DNA of 32,843 nucleotides from a virus. The position numbers were made by a program, and so were the translations under genes. Every line of letters starts with the position of its first letter. The stretch's first letter is position 1. The stretch lies in the IMG/VR virus record IMGVR_UViG_3300032288_001675, positions 1 through 32,843 of that record; one strand, 5' to 3'. The notes under the pieces are model-generated. The model did no database searches, was not told where the DNA came from, and saw only the letters and a list, made by a program, of their open reading frames with translations. Positions 7,333 through 16,461 of this stretch are shown one piece after another.

Positions 7333-10300
7333 TTAGTTCCACTTCTCTAGGTCAAATGTATTTAGAGATCCTATACCTCTACCTCTTGGTTTTCCTCCAG
7401 AGATATTATTGTCTAGCACTACAGTATCACCACCAGCAAATTCATAATAGGGGTAGTAAATTGCTACTGTCTTAGCTAGACCGGATTTTCCTACAGTATT
7501 ATGTTTAGCATTTGCAAATAAGTTTGCAGCGGACTCATCAAGCAGAGCTCTTATTTCTCTTGGATTTGATACTACAGCAGAAGCGTAATAGAATGCTGAA
7601 GTTGTCACTCCATTCCCGCTTGCAACAAGTATTGATTTATAGAGTCCAGACACAGAGGAATCAATAATTATGTTAGAAGAGAACTGATAGCCTTGAGCAT
7701 AAACTTGTGGTATATATCCAGCCTGAGCCCCAGTCGCTACACCCCAGTTTATGAACGGATCTACAGAGAAATAAAGTCTAAAGGGTCCTTGGTTGGTAGC
7801 AGAGGCATTTCCAAATACGCTTGAAGTGTTAACTCCGTAGTAATCTAGAATTGACAAGCTGCTCGTATCTGGGGTTGAAGAAGGTGCTCCGCTTCCTCCC
7901 CAAGTTCCACTTGGCCCAAAGTAAGGTACAACTCCTGGGTAGTTTCCGCTTACTGAAACATACCTTGCAGCTAACTTTGATGAATCATTAATAATCCATA
8001 CGAATGTCTTTGAGCATAAACCATCAGTAGAGCTTCCATCATATATCACTGATGAAGCATTCCACCAGCCACAGGGGAAGTGTACGTTGTCTACATTTAC
8101 CTTTGATCCATTTAATGCCCTTAGACAAACTCCACCATAAGTCGTGGAGCTAAAGTTATTTGTAGCTGGATTTCCTATGTACCCACCTGCTGTCAGATTA
8201 TAATTTTGTGCTAGGTTATTATTATCTAATACATTATTATTTGTGTATAAACTTAATCCTAGATCATTATTTGGTAATGGTAATTCCGTGTAAAGATTTA
8301 CATCATTTGGATTTGGGTAGAATTGCACACCCCCTCCAGAAGTGTAAAGTTGTAATAAATAAGTTATTTGTGGTAAGTCTGGACCATAGTTTGAAAGAAT
8401 GTCATTGCCAAGAGCTGACCTCCCCCACAAATCATAATAGTGGCCCAGATCCTTCATGGCGATAGTGGATCCATGGTCAGCAACTAAGCAAGCTCTTGTT
8501 GAATGGAATTCAACAGAAGTATGGTTCTTCTTATCACCAAGATTAAATCCACTTATATCTAAAGTTCCGTTTCTTAATCTGTGTGGAGTAATTTCTAAGT
8601 TAGAGTTGTTATCGACAAGAGCATCAACTCCATATTGAGCAACAACAGTTGGGCCTTGAATCTTTATTGTTGAATTCTGATTAGCATAAAGTCCAGCTAA
8701 AGTTTGTTGAAAGTTTACAGAACTAGGCCCAAATAATTTTGTGACATAATCTTTAGTGCCTTGTAATGTTGCTTCTGAGTTATTGACTACTGACAATGCA
8801 CATCCAAAGTAACCTTGATTTGTTGAATTGAAAGAATCTGAATCATTAGTAATAGCTAAACTTATTGCCTTAAACTTTGAGTTAGAGTCAACCATTATGG
8901 AGGGGACAACATTCTCTCTAAGCACACCATCAATAGAGCTAAACGTGAACATCCCAAACGATTGATCACAAACAAATCGTTCATACTTATCTGGCATAGA
9001 AGCCATGTAAGTTGGTTCAAATACAGAATTAACTAATCTCAAATGCGCTCCATTTTGGAAGAAGGACATCTGATGGAATCTGTATGTAGAATTGTTATAG
9101 CCAGTTAAAGTTGGCCTGTAGCCTTCTTTGTTGTAATTAAGCTTAGAGTTTACTAAGTATATTCCTTCTTTTTGGTTATATTTGCAATTAAGTGAGTCAA
9201 TACTGATTGTTGAGTTAACCCCATCTAAACCAACATAGTTTCCATAGATGTTTATTCTTCCACTGTGATCTAAAGTGGAATTCTGAAGCACTACTCCAGC
9301 TTCCGTGTTAAGCTCAGAAATAAAATTGTGGGCGTGGACATATGCAGCTAAAGGGGCTACACCAGCAGGCGGATTAGCTTCAGTTCTTCCACCAAAAATT
9401 CTTGAGTTAACTGCTCTTAAACCAATATCATTTCTTGATAAGCAGAATAACCATGAGGCGGCAGGGACAGCAGAAACACCAATGTAAGAAAAATTGTAAG
9501 TATATAATGCACCACTTATGCTATAGAGATAATCTCTTTCATAAGTTGAGCTTAAATTCAACTCACTGTTAATTAGTTCTATTCCAATACCATAGTTACC
9601 TTGTGACTCTCTATCTAATTTATTGAAAAGTTTAGAAGACCATGTTCTTCCAACTCTGGTGCCGTCAGTATTGAACCCATAGTTTCTATAAGCTATGAAT
9701 CCTCTGGTTAAGGTAACTCTTGAATTGTCTGCATAGAGGCCAGCTTTTCTGCATCTAGCAACAGAACAGTTCTCCAGTACAACTACAGACTTTCTGATAT
9801 CTATTCCATTCTCTGTTCCATTGTAATTTCCACCACCATCTACAGTAAAGTTTCTTATATAGATTGGGCCATTACAATTATAAATTTTTATTTGATCTAG
9901 TCTATTACCATAAACTATTGGAACCGTTGGCCTAGTTAAACTATCTTCTTTCCAAAAAATCTCACTTCTAGAGAGATCATTCTCTTTTATAGTAGAGGCA
10001 TCATACCCAGTAATTTCATATGTATCTAAGTTTGATTCGTAGTTAGTAAACGCCACCACAGCACTGGGTTGGTCCCATCGAGTAAATGGCTGAACTACAT
10101 TGTTTCTCGCAGCCAGAGCAGCAGTTAATCTTTGATTTATACCTTGATATGGCTTGCGGCAGAAAACAGTTAAGTTGTTAGTAATTCTTGAGTCATAGCC
10201 AGAAACAATAGTTGTACCACTCATAACTGGGATATTTAAAGAAAGTATTTTTGCTTTCTTTAAATTAGTTGGAACTGATGGAACTTCAACAGTTGGTATA

Positions 10301-10815
10301 TTATCATTCAACGTTGAGTTATCATACAGAATAGATGAAGCTAAACCGTAAGCACCTCCAGCACTTTTCTCTTTATAAAATTCATAGAGATTAGTAACTG
10401 TATCCATTTTAGCAAAGTTTCTATTGATTATTTCAATAGAGCCTTTTGGTCCAAATGTTCTGTTTGATAAAGCTAGAGTCCCAAGGTTTCCAAAGCTTCC
10501 TACTTCAATAATGTAAGGAGCATTAATAACTTCTGGTAGTGAGTTTAAACAAGCACTTAAGGTTGTAAATATGTTTGTGTTGCACCCTGATGTAGCAGTA
10601 GCAGATACCACTAAAGCAAACCCATTAATTGATGAAGTCGGGTGCCCTAATCTCTCCCATAGTAATTGAGTTCTTTCATCTAGATCATATATTGGGAGAT
10701 TATCCTGTTCCCAGTTGTAAAAAGAACTAGTATCAAACTTGGTTACGTTAGGGGTCCAGCAACCATAAATCTTGTTAGAGCCTACGCTTGTATAAATATC
10801 ACTTACGTTTAGCAT
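7333..10815 (-). CDS. Parallel beta-helix tailspike-like protein
   Basis: The protein is 1160 residues. Residues about 33-57 carry FYNWEQDNLPIYDLDERTQL, the same anchor pattern (DN-I/L-P-x2-x-L-x-E) as the next protein downstream. From about residue 305 to 780 there are many short turns of a right-handed beta-helix of the pectate-lyase type, with alternating hydrophobic strands and Asn/Gly/Ser turns, for example IYIRNFTVDGGGN, VVVLENCSVARC, AGLYADNSRVTL and GIYLVNSKLNYN. Such folds in phage tails often bind or cleave surface polysaccharide. I cannot identify catalytic acids, so depolymerase activity is not claimed. The C-terminal 350 residues are Ser/Gly/Asn-rich, probably a trimerisation and receptor-binding region. 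The gene is in the block B operon, 4 bases after the 206-aa gene. Confidence 0.83.
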   Translation of the reverse strand: MLNVSDIYTSVGSNKIYGCWTPNVTKFDTSSFYNWEQDNLPIYDLDERTQLLWERLGHPTSSINGFALVVSATATSGCNTNIFTTLSACLNSLPEVINAPYIIEVGSFGNLGTLALSNRTFGPKGSIEIINRNFAKMDTVTNLYEFYKEKSAGGAYGLASSILYDNSTLNDNIPTVEVPSVPTNLKKAKILSLNIPVMSGTTIVSGYDSRITNNLTVFCRKPYQGINQRLTAALAARNNVVQPFTRWDQPSAVVAFTNYESNLDTYEITGYDASTIKENDLSRSEIFWKEDSLTRPTVPIVYGNRLDQIKIYNCNGPIYIRNFTVDGGGNYNGTENGIDIRKSVVVLENCSVARCRKAGLYADNSRVTLTRGFIAYRNYGFNTDGTRVGRTWSSKLFNKLDRESQGNYGIGIELINSELNLSSTYERDYLYSISGALYTYNFSYIGVSAVPAASWLFCLSRNDIGLRAVNSRIFGGRTEANPPAGVAPLAAYVHAHNFISELNTEAGVVLQNSTLDHSGRINIYGNYVGLDGVNSTISIDSLNCKYNQKEGIYLVNSKLNYNKEGYRPTLTGYNNSTYRFHQMSFFQNGAHLRLVNSVFEPTYMASMPDKYERFVCDQSFGMFTFSSIDGVLRENVVPSIMVDSNSKFKAISLAITNDSDSFNSTNQGYFGCALSVVNNSEATLQGTKDYVTKLFGPSSVNFQQTLAGLYANQNSTIKIQGPTVVAQYGVDALVDNNSNLEITPHRLRNGTLDISGFNLGDKKNHTSVEFHSTRACLVADHGSTIAMKDLGHYYDLWGRSALGNDILSNYGPDLPQITYLLQLYTSGGGVQFYPNPNDVNLYTELPLPNNDLGLSLYTNNNVLDNNNLAQNYNLTAGGYIGNPATNNFSSTTYGGVCLRALNGSKVNVDNVHFPCGWWNASSVIYDGSSTDGLCSKTFVWIINDSSKLAARYVSVSGNYPGVVPYFGPSGTWGGSGAPSSTPDTSSLSILDYYGVNTSSVFGNASATNQGPFRLYFSVDPFINWGVATGAQAGYIPQVYAQGYQFSSNIIIDSSVSGLYKSILVASGNGVTTSAFYYASAVVSNPREIRALLDESAANLFANAKHNTVGKSGLAKTVAIYYPYYEFAGGDTVVLDNNISGGKPRGRGIGSLNTFDLEKWN

Positions 10816-10819
10816 TGTA

Positions 10820-11440
10820 TTATCCGAATAATATTGTCCATCTAAAAATTAAACCAAAGTCACTAGTCTTTCTAATACTAGAGAAATATCTGTAAGCTAC
10901 AAGGATTGAGGCTTCTGGGGAAGCTCCGGTTGGATTTTTCATGAACAAACCTATTTCATTTAGGTTAGCTTCATTACCGTTTCTTGTTATATTATTACAG
11001 GAATCTTCGTCTATAAATATTGTGTATCTTACACTCCTGTCATCAACTCTTGTGACCTTAGTAAATGGGATCTTAGCAAACCAAGGAGTTGGCGAAGTAC
11101 TAAAGACTCCATTTTTTATTTGAGTAGCAGAGAATACACTTAAATTGCTGTCTGATGTAAGCCCAATATACTCTGACTGACTGCTTAATGGGCCAGAGAG
11201 TTGGAATGTAGAGCTTAATTGATTTCCTGCATTACCGCTTACACCAACCTGGAATCTATCAAGTTGATAGTCTAGTATGTTTGTAGCTCCAAGTCTTGAG
11301 TAGAGGTAAGAAAGGCCAACTCCGAATCCTGAAACAATGACGTTTTTATCGTCAAAAATTAATTCTTCGTTGCCGTCCTTAACTTTACTTATAGTTAAGT
11401 GGCCTTTAATGTTAAGAGATTCTACAAATGACTTTTCCAT
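10820..11440 (-). CDS. Virion structural protein of unknown role (fibre/baseplate periphery)
   Basis: The protein is 206 residues, mostly beta by pattern. The C-terminal third reads LNEIGLFMKNP, then ILVAYRYFSSIRKTSDFGLI and FRWTILF. I associate that pattern with small structural proteins encoded next to tail fibres in large tailed phages, but I cannot name the family. The N-terminus (MEKSFVESLNIKGHLTISKV) may be an amphipathic attachment segment. The gene lies between the 376-aa unknown and the beta-helix tailspike, with 1 base before and 4 bases after it. It may act as an adaptor linking fibres to the wedge. There is no strong ribosome-binding site before the ATG, so translation probably relies on coupling to the upstream gene. 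Confidence 0.72.
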   Translation of the reverse strand: MEKSFVESLNIKGHLTISKVKDGNEELIFDDKNVIVSGFGVGLSYLYSRLGATNILDYQLDRFQVGVSGNAGNQLSSTFQLSGPLSSQSEYIGLTSDSNLSVFSATQIKNGVFSTSPTPWFAKIPFTKVTRVDDRSVRYTIFIDEDSCNNITRNGNEANLNEIGLFMKNPTGASPEASILVAYRYFSSIRKTSDFGLIFRWTILFG

Positions 11441-11441
11441 A

Positions 11442-12572
11442 TTATCTAAAATTTAATTTTAATTTAACTAACACCCCTTCATTAGAGCCTAATCCATCAG
11501 CAAGAATTTTAATGCCAGCGGTTGGAGTCCCACCTATGGAAGTATCCTCATGATGGAGAACGTCATTCCAAAATGTAACTTTAGCCACTAACTTATATTT
11601 TCTAGTATTATTTAGATTATTCCAGGAATATGGAGGGGTTAAGCCAGAATTAAGCATTTGTTTTAAATCTAAACACCAAATGCCTATATGTTTAACTCCC
11701 CCAAGCAATGCCAAGGCAGCAGCGTCCCCTTTTTGAATACCGACACCAATTAAAATTGCTGGATTTGTGGAGAATCCTGTCGCACTGGTAATATATGGGC
11801 CAGCCGACAAACTAGTGACATTTATAGATTCATTTATTTTAATGAATCCTTTTTTATCAATTATTTGTTTTGAGTTGAATACTCCGCTCAGATTTCCTGA
11901 AACGACCGGAGCATTTAAGTTACTAGTAGAACTGAGCAGCCTGTAGGTTCCAATATTACCAGATGGGGGGTATCCCATAACATTCCACAGACTGCTGAAG
12001 TAAGTACTAGAGAATGCCGTGGATAGTAACCCGGCCAACGCAGGATCTAAAGTACCAGATAATATCCCGTATATGTACTGCTGAATAGTGTCGGGATCGG
12101 CGGCTGGATTCGCATAATGACCAAAATCTGAATACTCAAAACCCCTAAATAATTCAACGCTTGTTTTTGTTGAAGACCTTTCTAATCTTGCATCATAAAT
12201 AGAAGGGTAATTTGAAATAGAGCTATAGCTAGAAGATAATTGTAAATCAGTGGATGACGAGTGGTAAGACGAAGGGGATAGTGTGTTGTATCTTAAAGTA
12301 GTTAAAAACTGATCATTTAATAATGTAGCTTGTTGAGGAGATGTCGTGTACCCATAAAAATAAGCATAAATTGAATCTAGTATACCTATGAATTGATCAG
12401 ACACTATTGAATGCCCGTGCTGGAGAAATCCTTGCCCGTCCTTTCCTAAAGTTATTGCATTAAAAGTATAGTTAGAAGTGTCTAAGATTGCACTAGCTGA
12501 TGCAATAGAAGCTATAGCCGGATTTACGGTCAACACATCAGCTAATACTTCTCCAAATCCTGTAGTAAACAT
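11442..12572 (-). CDS. Virion structural protein, unknown family
   Basis: The protein is 376 residues, Ser/Tyr/Leu-rich, without transmembrane segments or cysteine clusters. The first 50 residues include an Ala/Ser-rich stretch (NPAIASIASASAILDTSNYT) followed by AITLGKDGQGFLQHGH. The C-terminus (HIGIWCLDLKQMLNSGLTPP and a following KYKLVAKVTFWNDVLHHED) looks like a beta sandwich. I do not recognise it. Position directly after the gp7-like wedge gene corresponds to where T4 places genes 8 and 9, so a wedge or fibre-connector role is plausible but unproven. One base separates it from the genes on each side. Confidence 0.7.
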   Translation of the reverse strand: MFTTGFGEVLADVLTVNPAIASIASASAILDTSNYTFNAITLGKDGQGFLQHGHSIVSDQFIGILDSIYAYFYGYTTSPQQATLLNDQFLTTLRYNTLSPSSYHSSSTDLQLSSSYSSISNYPSIYDARLERSSTKTSVELFRGFEYSDFGHYANPAADPDTIQQYIYGILSGTLDPALAGLLSTAFSSTYFSSLWNVMGYPPSGNIGTYRLLSSTSNLNAPVVSGNLSGVFNSKQIIDKKGFIKINESINVTSLSAGPYITSATGFSTNPAILIGVGIQKGDAAALALLGGVKHIGIWCLDLKQMLNSGLTPPYSWNNLNNTRKYKLVAKVTFWNDVLHHEDTSIGGTPTAGIKILADGLGSNEGVLVKLKLNFR

Positions 12573-12573
12573 A

Positions 12574-15500
12574 CTAAACTACTACCTCTACTGTATCTAG
12601 TGTCTTACCAGTTCCAACATAAGTTCCGCCAAGCCAAGAAGTATTTAATCTATAATCCAATCTAGATCCTCCTTGTGTTTGCATCACTCCACTTGTCTCA
12701 GTAGCATCTCTGCTTGCAAGACCAACTTGAACATTCTTTCCGCTGATATCATTAAAGAATCTAAACACTGATTTTAATTGCTCTTTAGTAACTTCCATTC
12801 TATACTCTCCACATTCACCTTCCTTGAATAGTGGGAGTCTAGACATCTTATTTAAAGTCATATCAGTCAAAGACACTTTATCCACAAGGAAAAAATTATT
12901 TAATCCATTCACGTTATCTGGAAGGAAGAATATATCAACAATGTATTGTTGGTCTTTTCTATGCACCTCTCCAAAAGAACCGTGATAGCTAGCATCTGTT
13001 TCTGTTACATTATTATAGGTGTCAAACAAGAACTCAAAAGTTGAAAAATCTGATTCTTCTAAAGTTAAAAGAGGACTGATAGAGTACGCTGCTCTAGTTA
13101 CAATATCTATACACCTTAATCTTCTTGTTTGCCCAGATATGTCTATTCTAGTTCTATCGTCCGTTGGGAAAGTGTACTTATAAACATACTTTTCCATGAT
13201 TTCTTCTATTTGAAGATTTCTACTGTGTTGCTCCCATTTACCGTAAAGTTTATTTCCACAGTATTGTAGGTTTAAATCATTAGGGGCATAGGACCAAATC
13301 TTTCCCTGCTCTTGCTTAGTATGGATCCAAATACCTATGGTCCTTCCCCCTAATGTTAAAGCGTCATTTGAACAAACTAAACCATTAATACTAAACTTAA
13401 ATAAATGGTTTGGTAACAAGAAATTTTTGTTTATTGGATAATTATTATCTTGTATAGTTCTTGTTATATCAACTCTCATTCTTGGGTAGCTAGTTAAGCT
13501 ATTTACCTTCAGGAATGTTCTATCAAACATATATTCAGATGCACTATCTGGTTTCTCGCTAATTGGTACTTTTACAACCGTAAATGAGTTTCTTGGCGAA
13601 GCACCAGAAACATTAATAAGATCAATACCAGAAATAATCCCAGAAGTGATCATATCCGGTGTTGATGGATTGAAGTATAGAGTGCTAGGTGAGTTGGCGA
13701 CGGTTGTCCCTGGGATTGATAGTACGTTTGAATTCTTTATCTCTACGACTGAGCTTAAGGAACTTACAACATATTGATTGTTTGCTATGTAATTAAGATC
13801 GTGATTGTAGATTAGCGGTCCATATGTATGAGATATAATATTGGCTCCGTCTCTTGTCAGTATGTCATCATTTAGAATATGCCTATTAAACTCTTTTGTA
13901 TAAGTTTGATACAAAAGATGCATATCCTTGCCAAAACTAAAGTTGTAATAATCGTATAGACTTATAGGGAACCATCCGCTCGCCTCTGTGGCTGAGTTCA
14001 CATAACTTGTAATATTATCTTTCCAATTTTCATCAGCCGTATAGCCTGTAGAAGTTATTACCGACGAAGCTTGGACAAACTTTTTCCTTTCATTTATAGA
14101 ATGCATTACATAGTAAATATCATTCAACTGACCTCTGTCAGTATAGTAATCTTTATATGTAAGATTCTCATGCCCTCTGCATTTAACTGTGCTGCTAACT
14201 GGGTAGCCGTATAAAATTGACGAAGTATTTAAACAGATTGAGTATACTTCTGGAAGATTCTTGTAGTCAGATATTGTTTGGAAAGAGTTAGAGCTTGGTA
14301 TGTATCCAAGGTAGATTCCAGAAAGGCTAGCTGATGGGTCAAATGAAACTGGCATATTGAATCCAGTTCTATTGTAGAATCCATTCATTGGCATTAGCTT
14401 TTCAAAATTTCTTCTTCTTACGGTATTTCTGGGTACATTTGTAACGACAGATGCGTTTGTAAGAAGAGGGTCTTGAGTGGATTGGATTGGCCCAGGGAAC
14501 ATTATATTGCCTGTTCCCGTGCTTCTCTTATATGAACTTACATTCAGTCCACTTGATTGATAGTTTGCAATCGTGCTTTGCTCCAGAGGTTCTATCTTAT
14601 CGTATCCTACCATATGGAGTCTTTGATCTTGGCTATTGCCCGTGTCGGTTACTGAAAGACTTAGGGCAATAATTGGTATTGCGTGGGCTGGAGCAAAATC
14701 ATTGACGACCTGACTGGCTAGAACAATTGCATCATCTGAGTCGTAGGTTGTCTCCTTCTTGCTAAAATCAAATGAAGAAGCATCTAGTATGGCTGTGAAG
14801 TGGGATGATTTTCCTGACCAAAGAGGAACGAATTCTAACTTTCTAGAATCTGCTTCTGATATAATATCAGAGAGATTAGGTGGTTGATTATAACCTGAAG
14901 TAAAGAACAACCAGCTAGAAGCTCTTGGTATGTCATCAACCAAGATTGTATTATTTTCTATGTATTCACCGACCTGTTCAGCAAAGTCTCTTCTAACACC
15001 AAAGCAAACTAGTCTATCAATGATTGTTAAAATCATCTCTTGATCTAGTTCAACATTTGCGTAGTAAGGGTATTCTTCAAAAGGAGGCACATTGTATGAT
15101 CTTCCTCTGTAGAAGAATTCACTACTCTGATTTGGTATGTTAAATTTATTTTTATGCGTTAAGTATATTTCATAGATTATTCTATCTGTTGCAATCTTAG
15201 CATTTTCCCTAATGTCATCTTCAGCATAGCCTTCAACAAGCATTCTTTGAGCTAACTCTCTTGTCCAGGTAATGTTAGATTTAAAATATTGTGATTCAGT
15301 TAACAGAGAATAGAATATTAAAAATGGAACATAAGATTCCCATAGCTCATTAATTCTTGGCTCTAGATTAAATATGCTTTTTGGGAAAAGAGTATTCAAA
15401 GCAAACTGTAAAGAGTTCTTTGTTCCTGCTTTTTTATAAACTTCGATTGCATTTCTTAGCTGAAGTCTCCATCTATCGGGGTTAGACCCGAAAAGCTTCC

Positions 15501-16461
15501 ATCCTATTAAATCTGCTAAGAATGGCAATAAGTTGTCGGGGCACTCTTGAATATTGTAAAGAGTTTTTAGCCTTTCAGTATTATCGCTCATATCGTAAGC
15601 TGCTAAAGACAACATTCTCAACAGCTTAGTGAAAGGCCCATTAGTAACCTTTGTCTCCTCTAAAACCCCATTTTGAACAGCTAAATCAAATCTATCGTAA
15701 ACAGTGAGGTCACTTCTATCTGAGTACAATGGGGAATAAATAATATCAATCCAAGTATTTAATTTATCTAATTGCTGCGTTCCACTAGTAAACTTTCCTG
15801 TAGCACTTAGGAACGTGTCTGGGATGTAATCATTAAACCCATTCTTAAACAAGTATTCTGATAAGCCTTTTAAGCAGTCATTTAGATATATTGTTTCGCC
15901 CTTATAAGACTTTTCTGCTAGTAAATTACAAACAAATGTTGACGGAGAATAGTTTACTCCACTGGTATTTAAAAAGTATAGCCAGGATATATTTTCTATT
16001 AGGTAGTCGTGCATTGAGGATGCACTATCACCCTGATTAAAATAAGAAGATGGCTTGTTTAAAATTATTGAGGGTAAAAGAGTACTGCTGATATATGTTT
16101 TAAATTCGTCTTCGGTTTTGAATTGTTTATAAGCTGTGTTAACTCTATCTAAGATAGTTAATTCAAAGTCTTCTGGCGTAATCTTTGTAAGCTCATTTTG
16201 TTTTATAAAAAATGTACAAATGCCAGAAAGAGTATTTATCCCATAATAAACAGATCCAGGTATTGAGCTTATGTTAAGTATTGACGATACATTATCACAA
16301 AAACTAATATGAGAATTTATTATCTGGTCTTTTAGATCTACTTCCGTTCCAAATGCTTGATTGTCATCATCTAATAAGTAACTAGGTATGATATACTGTA
16401 AAGCCTTGTAATAGGTAGGCTTAAAAAATTTCTGATCAGTGATGTAATTTTTAACAGACAT
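12574..16461 (-). CDS. 7: Baseplate wedge protein, gp7-like with tail-protein-I domain
   Basis: The protein is 1295 residues, somewhat longer than T4 gp7 (1032). Residues about 285-350 fit the phage tail protein I (P2 gpI) pattern: LPFLADLIGWKLFG, then DRWRLQLRNAIEVYKKAGT and NSLQFALNTLFP. In contractile tails this protein pairs with the baseplate J protein to form the wedge, and gp6 then gp7 is the usual order; here it directly follows the gp6-like gene with a 1-base TAATG overlap. After the I-like domain are a helical region (to about residue 520) and a long beta-rich C-terminal part with several probable sandwich domains, ending in a segment that could contact the peripheral baseplate. Domain recognition is good; equating the whole protein with gp7 is inference from order and size. 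Confidence 0.82.
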   Translation of the reverse strand: MSVKNYITDQKFFKPTYYKALQYIIPSYLLDDDNQAFGTEVDLKDQIINSHISFCDNVSSILNISSIPGSVYYGINTLSGICTFFIKQNELTKITPEDFELTILDRVNTAYKQFKTEDEFKTYISSTLLPSIILNKPSSYFNQGDSASSMHDYLIENISWLYFLNTSGVNYSPSTFVCNLLAEKSYKGETIYLNDCLKGLSEYLFKNGFNDYIPDTFLSATGKFTSGTQQLDKLNTWIDIIYSPLYSDRSDLTVYDRFDLAVQNGVLEETKVTNGPFTKLLRMLSLAAYDMSDNTERLKTLYNIQECPDNLLPFLADLIGWKLFGSNPDRWRLQLRNAIEVYKKAGTKNSLQFALNTLFPKSIFNLEPRINELWESYVPFLIFYSLLTESQYFKSNITWTRELAQRMLVEGYAEDDIRENAKIATDRIIYEIYLTHKNKFNIPNQSSEFFYRGRSYNVPPFEEYPYYANVELDQEMILTIIDRLVCFGVRRDFAEQVGEYIENNTILVDDIPRASSWLFFTSGYNQPPNLSDIISEADSRKLEFVPLWSGKSSHFTAILDASSFDFSKKETTYDSDDAIVLASQVVNDFAPAHAIPIIALSLSVTDTGNSQDQRLHMVGYDKIEPLEQSTIANYQSSGLNVSSYKRSTGTGNIMFPGPIQSTQDPLLTNASVVTNVPRNTVRRRNFEKLMPMNGFYNRTGFNMPVSFDPSASLSGIYLGYIPSSNSFQTISDYKNLPEVYSICLNTSSILYGYPVSSTVKCRGHENLTYKDYYTDRGQLNDIYYVMHSINERKKFVQASSVITSTGYTADENWKDNITSYVNSATEASGWFPISLYDYYNFSFGKDMHLLYQTYTKEFNRHILNDDILTRDGANIISHTYGPLIYNHDLNYIANNQYVVSSLSSVVEIKNSNVLSIPGTTVANSPSTLYFNPSTPDMITSGIISGIDLINVSGASPRNSFTVVKVPISEKPDSASEYMFDRTFLKVNSLTSYPRMRVDITRTIQDNNYPINKNFLLPNHLFKFSINGLVCSNDALTLGGRTIGIWIHTKQEQGKIWSYAPNDLNLQYCGNKLYGKWEQHSRNLQIEEIMEKYVYKYTFPTDDRTRIDISGQTRRLRCIDIVTRAAYSISPLLTLEESDFSTFEFLFDTYNNVTETDASYHGSFGEVHRKDQQYIVDIFFLPDNVNGLNNFFLVDKVSLTDMTLNKMSRLPLFKEGECGEYRMEVTKEQLKSVFRFFNDISGKNVQVGLASRDATETSGVMQTQGGSRLDYRLNTSWLGGTYVGTGKTLDTVEVVV

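Noticed and set aside
7333-10815. Active polysaccharide depolymerase in the beta-helix protein
   Set aside because: The fold is supported but no convincing catalytic acid cluster can be placed from sequence alone.
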